Below, one piece after another: positions 1-4,185 of a stretch of 5,720 nucleotides of DNA. The DNA is from Oscillospiraceae bacterium (GTDB lineage Bacteria > Bacillota > Clostridia > Oscillospirales > Oscillospiraceae): positions 1 through 5,720 of the forward strand of contig JAHHSE010000098.1 of NCBI GenBank assembly GCA_020025395.1, read 5' to 3'. The notes below the pieces were generated by a model. That model made no database searches. It was not told the origin of the DNA and saw only the letters and a list, made by a program, of their open reading frames with translations. Both the position numbers and the translations under genes were made by a program. The first letter of the stretch is position 1; each line of letters opens with the position of its first letter.

Positions 1-27
1 TTTATTTACCGCTGCGGCGGCAAACTC

Positions 28-50
28 TGCGAGGCTTTTTTGACAAGCTG
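28..50. repeat. T-rich intergenic motif, copy 1
   Basis: The core TTTTTTGACAAGCTG (36-50), preceded by TGCGAGGC, matches a second copy at 4145-4159 (TTTTTCGACAGCCTG) at 12 of 15 positions, and the GAGG flank is shared too. Read on the minus strand, each copy directly follows or slightly overlaps a strong hairpin (47-87 here, 4161-4180 there) located downstream of a minus-strand gene. The similarity and placement are seen directly. That it is a lineage-specific intergenic element is inference. It contains TTGACA, but no matching -10 box was found, so a promoter is not claimed. Confidence 0.4.
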
Positions 51-87
51 ACCGCTGACGCACGTTCGGTGCGTCAGCGGTGTCAGC
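47..87. other. Long intergenic hairpin (inverted repeat)
   Basis: Bases 51-63 pair perfectly with 69-81 (13 bp, loop GTTCG 64-68). In an alternative, longer fold, outer GCTGAC (47-52) pairs with GTCAGC (82-87), leaving a small 3'-side bulge. GCTGAC also occurs twice in the left arm (47-52 and 54-59). It lies about 100 bases beyond the stop of the threonine-aldolase-family gene, so it may mark that transcript's 3' end. Neither strand has a T-tract immediately after the stem, so it is not a classical intrinsic terminator; an mRNA 3'-end stabiliser or Rho-linked end is possible. Nothing else recognisable lies in 88-183. Confidence 0.55.
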
Positions 88-183
88 ATTCCCTCTTACT
101 TTCAAGGCCTTGTCCGGACACGCGGATGCCGTCCTCCTGCAACTCCGGCGCAAAACCCGGTCCCGCGCGCGTTCCTTCCTTTT

Positions 184-1215
184 TTAGCGGGAGGCTCCCA
201 GGGCAGACAGAAGGCCGTCCACTTCCTCCCGGCTGGTCTGGAAACAGGTGACAAAGCGGATCACGGTGTGAGTTTCGTCATAGCTGCACCAGTCCTCATA
301 CTGGCACACCTCATCCAGCCCGGCCTTCCTGGAGTTGTGGACCACGGCAAAGACCTGATTGGTGGGGGATTCCACCCACAGCTGCCAGCCCAAGGCCTTC
401 AGCCCGTTTTGGAGACGGGCGGCCATCTCGTTGGCGTGGCGGGCCATTTTGAAGTAGAGGTCGTCTTCAAAGAGGGACAGGAACATGACCCCCTGAATCC
501 AGCCCTTCTCCATCACGGCGCCCATCCGCTTTTTCATGCGGAAGAAATCCTTTGCCAGAGCGGGATCCGGGATGACCAGGGCCTCTCCAAACATGGTCCC
601 GTTCTTGGTCCCTCCGATGTAAAAAGCATCCACCAGATGGGCAAATTCCGGGAGGGTCAGATCATTGCTGTCCGAGGTGAGGGCCGCACCCAGACGGGCC
701 CCGTCGGCAAAGAGGTAAAGTCCGTTGGCCCGGCAGAACTCCGAGAGGGCGGTTAGCTCGGCCTTGGTGTAGACGGTTCCGTTTTCCGTGGCCTGGGAGA
801 TATAGACCAGCCCCGGCTTGGTCAGGTGGGGGTCCTGATGGACCTTTAGCAGGGGGGCCACCATCTCAGGAGACACCTTCCCGTCCCCGCCGGCATGGAC
901 GGGGAGAATCTTGTGACCGGTGGCCTCAAAAGCGCCCACCTCATGACCATTCAAGTGTCCGCTATCGGCACAGACAGCGGCCTCCCAGGGCTTGAGCAGG
1001 AAGGCGCAGGCGGTAACATTGGTCTGGGTGCCGCCGATCAAAAATTCCACGGCGGCCTCCGGGCAGCCGCAGATCTCCCGAATCCGGTCCTTGGCCATGG
1101 CTGTGTACCTGTCGTCGCCGTAGCCCGGATTTCCCTCCAGATTGACCTTACAGACCGCTTCCAGAACCTTGGGGTGCGCCCCAAAAGAATAATCGTTTCG
1201 GAACAGAAATTTCAT
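184..1215 (-). CDS. Threonine-aldolase-family PLP-dependent lyase (LtaE-like)
   Basis: Fold-type I PLP enzyme of the beta-eliminating lyase / low-specificity threonine aldolase family, cytosolic. Known family members split L-threonine or L-allo-threonine into glycine and acetaldehyde; the exact substrate here cannot be told. The 343-residue product is a normal family length. Visible motifs, numbered from the chosen ATG: FRNDYSFGAHP near the N-terminus, NPGYGDD at about 29-35, GGTQTN at 61-66, SGHLNGHE at 85-92, DGARLG at 171-176 (Asp171 expected to contact the PLP pyridine nitrogen) and GGTKNG at 201-206, with Lys204 as the expected Schiff-base lysine. The ATG at 1215 was chosen because GGAGGT (1224-1229) sits 8 bases upstream; in-frame GTG at 1245 and ATG at 1233 have no comparable site. 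It follows glnS by 58 bases on the same strand, with no terminator between them, so co-transcription is likely. Some clostridial relatives are annotated only as aminotransferase-like PLP enzymes, so substrate naming is tentative. Confidence 0.9.
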   Translation of the reverse strand: MKFLFRNDYSFGAHPKVLEAVCKVNLEGNPGYGDDRYTAMAKDRIREICGCPEAAVEFLIGGTQTNVTACAFLLKPWEAAVCADSGHLNGHEVGAFEATGHKILPVHAGGDGKVSPEMVAPLLKVHQDPHLTKPGLVYISQATENGTVYTKAELTALSEFCRANGLYLFADGARLGAALTSDSNDLTLPEFAHLVDAFYIGGTKNGTMFGEALVIPDPALAKDFFRMKKRMGAVMEKGWIQGVMFLSLFEDDLYFKMARHANEMAARLQNGLKALGWQLWVESPTNQVFAVVHNSRKAGLDEVCQYEDWCSYDETHTVIRFVTCFQTSREEVDGLLSALGASR

Positions 1216-1223
1216 TTCAACTG

Positions 1224-1229
1224 ACCTCC
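1224..1229 (-). promoter_or_regulatory. Ribosome-binding site deciding the PLP-lyase start
   Basis: Minus-strand GGAGGT, 8 bases before the ATG at 1215. The two longer in-frame starts (GTG 1245, ATG 1233) lack such a site. The protein family also begins close to the FRND motif, which supports the short form. Confidence 0.75.
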
Positions 1230-1246
1230 GCATATGATTTTTCACA

Positions 1247-1261
1247 GACGGCCGGGCCGTC
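1247..1261. other. Short GC hairpin between glnS and the PLP-lyase gene
   Basis: GACGGC pairs with GCCGTC (6 bp, 3-base loop) in the 58-base gap between the two minus-strand genes. No T-tract follows it on the minus strand, so it is unlikely to stop transcription. It could modulate mRNA stability or be incidental in GC-rich DNA. Confidence 0.35.
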
Positions 1262-1273
1262 CCTCTGCCATAC

Positions 1274-2956
1274 TCAGACCTTAAAGCTGTCTTTTAAGGA
1301 GACCGAACGGTTGAAAACCAGATGTCCGGGCCTGGAATCCTGATTATCCACGCAGAAATAGCCAAGACGCAGGAACTGGTAGGAGGCAGGGGCCTGGGCC
1401 TGGGCCAGAGAGGCCTCCACCCTGGCATCGGTCAAAATCTCCAGCGAGCAGGGATTCATGCAGTCTAAGAAGTTTTTTTCCCCTCCGTCCGGATCGGCAT
1501 CGGTAAACAGGTTGTCATAGAGACGGACCTCCGCTGTCACCGCGGTCTGGGCGTCCACCCAGTGAATGGTGGCCCCTTTTACCTTCCGTCCGTCAGCGGG
1601 ATCTCCCCCCCGGCTGTTGGGGTCATACTCCGCAAAAATCTCCGTCACCTGACCGCTTTCATCCTTCCGGCAGCCTGTGCAGGTGATGAGATAGGCCCCC
1701 TTCAGGCGGCACTCCGGGCCGTTTGGATAAAGGCGCTTATACTTGGGTACAGGCTCCTCCAGAAAGTCCTCCGCCTCCACATACAGATGGCGGGAGAAGG
1801 TGACCGGTCGGGTTCCCTTCCCCGGATCTCCGGGCAGATTCTCGATCTCAAAGGTCTCGGTCCGGTCCTCCGGATAGTTGGTAATGGTAAGGGGAATGGG
1901 GCGGAGGACCGCCATGGCACGGGGGGCGTTCTGATTCAGATCCTCCCGGAGGCAGTGCTCCAAAAAGCCGTATTCCACCGTGGAGGCCGCCTTGGACACC
2001 CCGTTCCGCTCGGAAAAATGACGGATGGCGGCCGGGGTATAGCCCCTCCGGCGAAGCCCGCAAAGGGTGGGCATACGGGGGTCGTCCCAGCCTGCCACCC
2101 TCCCTTCCTCCACCAGCTGGCGGAGCTTCCGCTTGCTCATCACCGTATAATTGATGCCAAGACGGGCAAACTCGATTTGACGGGGTTTGGAGGGAAGGTC
2201 GCAGTTGGCGATGACCCAGTCATAGAGGGGCCGGTGATCCTCAAACTCCAGAGAGCAGAGGGAATGGGTAATCCCCTCCAGAGCGTCCTCGATGGGGTGA
2301 GCATAGTCATACATGGGGTAGATGCACCATTTGTCCCCCTGACGGTGATGGCTCATATGGTTGATCCGATAGAGGACAGGGTCCCGCATATTGAAATTGC
2401 CGCTGGCCAGGTCGATTCTGGCCCGCAGGGTGTAGGCTCCGTTGGGAAACTCTCCGGCCTTCATCCGGGCAAACAGATCCAGAGATTCCTCTATGGGCCT
2501 GTCCCTCCAGGGGGAGCGGGCCGGGGTGTTCACATCTCCCCGATACGCCCTGAACGCTTCCGGGGTCAGCTCGCAGACATAAGCCAGTCCTTTTTTGATC
2601 AGGGCCACCGCGTAATCATACATTTGATCGAAGTAGTCCGAGGCAAAAAAGAAACGGTCCCCCCAGTCGTACCCCAGCCAATGGATGTCCTCCCGGATGG
2701 CCTCCACATATTCCACATCCTCTTTGGTGGGATTGGTGTCGTCCATCCGAAGATTGCACAGGCCGCCGTACTTCCGGGCGGTTCCGAAGTCCACAAAGAT
2801 GGCTTTGGCATGACCGATATGAAGATAGCCGTTGGGTTCCGGCGGAAAACGGGTATGGACCTTCATGCCCTGGTACTGTCCGCCTTCCGCGAGATCCCGG
2901 TCAATCAAATCATGAATAAAATTCTGCGTCATCGTGGTGTCAAGCTCATCAGGCAT
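1274..2956 (-). CDS. glnS: Glutaminyl-tRNA synthetase
   Basis: Class I aminoacyl-tRNA synthetase that charges tRNA-Gln with glutamine in an ATP-dependent reaction in the cytosol. The product is 560 residues, close to E. coli GlnRS (about 554). Signatures in order: PPEPNGYLHIGHAKA with the HIGH ATP-binding motif at 46-49; RMDDTNPTKED at about 70-80 (the amino-acid/adenylate pocket of the family); CIYPMYDYAHPIEDALEGITHSLCSLEFEDHR at about 211-242; and VMSKRKL at 272-278, the KMSKS-loop equivalent. The C-terminal anticodon-binding beta-barrel region ends with the family-typical HLVFNRSVSLKDSF. These features separate it from bacterial GluRS. The ATG at 2956 is preceded by AAGGAG with a 9-base gap, supporting this start over Met9. 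It is divergent from trxA and is followed by the PLP-lyase gene. A promoter lies about 34-62 bases upstream, leaving a leader too short for a T-box. Many Firmicutes lack GlnRS and use GatCAB instead, so its presence may reflect old gene transfer. Confidence 0.97.
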   Translation of the reverse strand: MPDELDTTMTQNFIHDLIDRDLAEGGQYQGMKVHTRFPPEPNGYLHIGHAKAIFVDFGTARKYGGLCNLRMDDTNPTKEDVEYVEAIREDIHWLGYDWGDRFFFASDYFDQMYDYAVALIKKGLAYVCELTPEAFRAYRGDVNTPARSPWRDRPIEESLDLFARMKAGEFPNGAYTLRARIDLASGNFNMRDPVLYRINHMSHHRQGDKWCIYPMYDYAHPIEDALEGITHSLCSLEFEDHRPLYDWVIANCDLPSKPRQIEFARLGINYTVMSKRKLRQLVEEGRVAGWDDPRMPTLCGLRRRGYTPAAIRHFSERNGVSKAASTVEYGFLEHCLREDLNQNAPRAMAVLRPIPLTITNYPEDRTETFEIENLPGDPGKGTRPVTFSRHLYVEAEDFLEEPVPKYKRLYPNGPECRLKGAYLITCTGCRKDESGQVTEIFAEYDPNSRGGDPADGRKVKGATIHWVDAQTAVTAEVRLYDNLFTDADPDGGEKNFLDCMNPCSLEILTDARVEASLAQAQAPASYQFLRLGYFCVDNQDSRPGHLVFNRSVSLKDSFKV

Positions 2957-2989
2957 ATCGGTTCACTCCTTGTAATTTCTGGCCTCTGT

Positions 2990-3018
2990 ATTATACCCAG
3001 AAACAGGGGGAAAAGCAA
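2990..3018 (-). promoter_or_regulatory. glnS promoter (sigma-A type)
   Basis: On the minus strand, TTGCTT (3018-3013) is followed after exactly 17 bases by TATAAT (2995-2990). The -10 is a perfect consensus and the -35 matches 4 of 6. Transcription should begin near 2983, giving a leader of about 27 bases that holds the AAGGAG site. The spacer carries a G5/C5 tract. Confidence 0.75.
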
Positions 3019-3039
3019 GTAAAACCCCCATTCTTCCCC

Positions 3040-3054
3040 CCGATAAGTTTTCGG
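3040..3054. promoter_or_regulatory. Imperfect palindrome between divergent promoters, possible operator
   Basis: CCGATAA, a central G, then TTTTCGG: 6 of 7 arm positions are symmetric. It sits 9 bases upstream of the trxA -35 and 21 bases upstream of the glnS -35, where a regulator could affect either gene. No known operator consensus was recognised, and such symmetry can arise by chance. An A8 tract (3055-3062) follows and could act as an UP element for trxA. Confidence 0.25.
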
Positions 3055-3063
3055 AAAAAAAAG

Positions 3064-3092
3064 TTGACAAATCGAACTGTATCTGTTATAGT
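3064..3092 (+). promoter_or_regulatory. trxA promoter, near-consensus with extended -10
   Basis: TTGACA (3064-3069) is a perfect -35. After exactly 17 bases comes TATAGT (3087-3092), and TG at 3084-3085 gives an extended -10 (TGn). An A-rich stretch lies directly upstream. Transcription is expected to start near 3099, giving a leader of about 26 bases with AAGGAG at 3111-3116. This predicts strong constitutive sigma-A expression. Confidence 0.85.
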
Positions 3093-3124
3093 TACAGTAT
3101 TAAAAAGAAAAAGGAGACTTGATT

Positions 3125-3442
3125 ATGGCAGTCATTCATTTTAACGAGCAGAGCTTTGACCAGGCATTGGCAGAGGGCGGTTTGGTGATGGCAGACTTCT
3201 GGGCCTCCTGGTGCGGCCCATGCAAGATGCTCTCCCCCACCATCGACCAGATTGGGACCCAGTACGAGGGCAAGGCCTCCATTGGCAAGGTGAATGTGGA
3301 TGAAGAGCAGGGTCTGGCCGCCCGCTATGGCGTGATGAGCATCCCCACCGTCATTTTCTTCAAGGACGGCAAGGAGATCGACCGCAAGGTCGGGGTTCAG
3401 CCCGCCGCCGCCTTTACCTCCACTCTGGATGCCAATCTGTAA
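3125..3442 (+). CDS. trxA: Thioredoxin
   Basis: Small cytosolic dithiol-disulfide oxidoreductase that is reduced by thioredoxin reductase and passes electrons to target proteins. The product is 105 residues, the standard length for a single-domain thioredoxin. The active site WCGPCK is at 29-34 (Cys30 and Cys33). Asp24 in VMADFWA corresponds to the buried Asp26 of E. coli thioredoxin, and Pro74 in MSIPTV is the family's cis-proline. KDGKEIDRKVG near 80-90 matches the conserved C-terminal strand and glycine. The ATG at 3125 was chosen because AAGGAG (3111-3116) lies 8 bases upstream; the in-frame TTG at 3119 would be only 2 bases from it. The gene is monocistronic: its own strong promoter lies upstream and hairpin terminators follow within about 50 bases. 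No thioredoxin reductase gene is adjacent. There is no signal peptide. Confidence 0.97.
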   Translation: MAVIHFNEQSFDQALAEGGLVMADFWASWCGPCKMLSPTIDQIGTQYEGKASIGKVNVDEEQGLAARYGVMSIPTVIFFKDGKEIDRKVGVQPAAAFTSTLDANL

Positions 3443-3466
3443 GGGGGCAGGGCTCCCCTTGCTTTT
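3441..3466 (+). terminator. Weak hairpin overlapping the trxA stop
   Basis: AAGGGG (3441-3446) pairs with CCCCTT (3455-3460), 6 bp with an 8-base loop, followed by GCTTTT. The stem includes the last two bases of the stop codon, so translating ribosomes could disrupt it. Probably a minor first terminator before the stronger one at 3489. Confidence 0.35.
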
Positions 3467-3488
3467 CCGCAGAAATGTTCCAAATTCC

Positions 3489-3533
3489 AAAACGGGTGAG
3501 ACTGCCTTTTTGTCAGTCTCATCCGTTTTCTTT
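3489..3533. terminator. Strong hairpin terminator between convergent genes
   Basis: Bases 3489-3504 pair with 3514-3529 (16 bp including one G-U, loop of 9). The arms begin AAAACGG and end CCGTTTT, so the stem supplies its own T-tract on either strand. On the plus strand CTTT follows. This should stop trxA transcription, and by symmetry also the opposing gene. The stop codon of the minus-strand gene (3519-3521) lies within the stem. Confidence 0.8.
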
Positions 3534-3986
3534 CCCAGATCCCTTGTATGTTTGTTCCTGATTTTTGTCCCAATTTAGTGGTATATTTTTCCTCATTCCA
3601 ATCCTTTTCAGCAAAAGTTTATCCCCATCACACTGAAAAACCACATCAAATTCCGTATTCTCCAGCATACCATAGTATCTTACACTCATTTCATCGAATG
3701 GGCACAGGCATATATACACCGCTTCATAGCTGAAAGCGAACCTGCCGTCTCCATACAGGGCATCATATCTTTGTGCAATCAAATCCATTTCCCAAAGATG
3801 TTTCGCCGCATCAGCAATCATCGGTTTTAATTCTTCAAATTTTTCCTCTTTCCCTTCCAAGTTGACGGTAACTTCCCCATACCATTGATCTCCGCGATAG
3901 ATTAAAACTTCTCCTGCGTCTGTCAACTCTAACTCATCGATATTCGAAATCAGCTTTTCAGGATCTGTATAACGCTTTTGGATCAA
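3519..3986 (-). CDS. Hypothetical protein, AT-rich orphan gene
   Basis: Product of 155 residues (160 if the ATG at 4001 is used), not recognised with certainty. It is soluble, with no signal peptide or membrane segment. It reads as alternating strands and a helix: RGDQWYGEVTVNLEG, then a helical stretch EELKPMIADAAKHLWEMDL, then strands AVYICLCPF, MSVRYYG, FDVVFQCDGD and KLLLKRIG, and a polar C-terminal tail. This pattern vaguely resembles small DUF2262/DUF6985-type proteins, some of which occur among toxin-immunity genes; that is an impression, not a match. TTG at 3986 is preferred because GGGAGG (3994-3999) is 7 bases upstream, while the ATG at 4001 has no site. GC is about 40% over 3541-3960 by hand count, far below the neighbours, suggesting horizontal acquisition. 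It stands alone: no toxin or partner gene is adjacent, and no convincing promoter was found. Confidence 0.7.
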   Translation of the reverse strand: MIQKRYTDPEKLISNIDELELTDAGEVLIYRGDQWYGEVTVNLEGKEEKFEELKPMIADAAKHLWEMDLIAQRYDALYGDGRFAFSYEAVYICLCPFDEMSVRYYGMLENTEFDVVFQCDGDKLLLKRIGMRKNIPLNWDKNQEQTYKGSGKENG

Positions 3987-3993
3987 AGCTCTC

Positions 3994-3999
3994 CCTCCC
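3994..3999 (-). promoter_or_regulatory. Ribosome-binding site pointing to a TTG start
   Basis: Minus-strand GGGAGG followed after 7 bases by TTG (3986-3984). It lies inside the coding region if the ATG at 4001 were the start, and that ATG has only AT-rich sequence upstream. The TTG start is therefore favoured. Confidence 0.55.
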
Positions 4000-4019
4000 A
4001 TATTATCAAATCAATCCGC

Positions 4020-4134
4020 TAAAGAGAGTTTCCCTTGCTTTGCCCCTACGGGCAGTAACACGGGGCATTTGCTCCCATTCGAGGCGGGTCCTGCCCCTTC
4101 AAGCTCCCCCACCCTCTCCTGAAAAATCGGTTTC
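4020..4134. other. GC-rich structured intergenic segment, possible dispersed repeat
   Basis: This stretch between the AT-rich orphan gene and the GTPase-NYN gene has no supported gene. It holds TGCCCC (4041-4046), GGGGCA (4062-4067) and TGCCCC (4092-4097), so the middle arm can pair with either flank; TGCCC (4041-4045) can also pair with GGGCA (4050-4054). The change in base composition at about 4010-4020 is abrupt. An intergenic repeat or a 3' structural RNA are both possible. No tRNA, riboswitch or att core was recognised. Confidence 0.3.
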
Positions 4135-4159
4135 CTGCGGGAGGTTTTTCGACAGCCTG
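4135..4159. repeat. T-rich intergenic motif, copy 2
   Basis: TTTTTCGACAGCCTG (4145-4159), preceded by TGCGGGAGG, is the counterpart of the motif at 28-50: 12 of 15 core positions are identical and GAGG is shared. On the minus strand it comes immediately after the hairpin 4161-4180, the same order as copy 1. CCTGCGG also occurs as a direct repeat flanking it (4134-4140 and 4156-4162). Confidence 0.4.
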
Positions 4160-4160
4160 C

Positions 4161-4185
4161 GGCCTCCCAAAAGGGAGGCCTTTTT
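4161..4185 (+). terminator. Intrinsic terminator-like hairpin, plus orientation
   Basis: GGCCTCCC (4161-4168) and GGGAGGCC (4173-4180) form a perfect 8-bp stem with an AAAA loop, followed by TTTTT (4181-4185). The U-tract is on the plus strand, although no plus-strand gene lies directly upstream. On the minus strand the stem begins 4 bases after the GTPase-NYN stop codon but is followed by GCAGGCTG, so termination there would be weak. It may insulate the 3' end of the minus-strand gene from antisense transcription, or serve as its mRNA 3' end. Confidence 0.6.

Noticed and set aside
1..51. Possible tail of a plus-strand gene entering from the left (in-frame stop at 49-51)
   Set aside because: Only 16 codons, and it reads through the T-rich repeat motif. 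Other frames are equally open, so there is no evidence of coding.
111..120. Perfect 10-base palindrome TGTCCGGACA
   Set aside because: Isolated, with no promoter nearby; expected occasionally by chance in GC-rich DNA.
85..183. Minus-strand frame after the PLP-lyase stop with protein-like composition, and a 27-codon ORF starting near 90
   Set aside because: No convincing start and ribosome-binding site together. The PLP lyase already has full family length, so it is not a frameshifted extension. Open frames are common in GC-rich DNA.
268..756. 162-codon plus-strand ORF antisense to the PLP-lyase gene
   Set aside because: A shadow of a well-supported gene; no family motif and no start signal.
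1562..3022. 486-codon plus-strand ORF antisense to glnS
   Set aside because: It lies opposite a certain gene, has no recognisable domains or ribosome-binding site, and is explained by codon bias in GC-rich coding DNA.
4002..4007. GATAAT as a -10 box for the orphan gene
   Set aside because: It would start transcription inside the ribosome-binding site, and no -35 lies at the right distance.
4072..4100. tRNA-like T-arm (ATTCGAGG context) as a tRNA remnant or attachment site
   Set aside because: No acceptor, D or anticodon arms can be built around it on either strand, and no matching direct repeat flanks the AT-rich gene.
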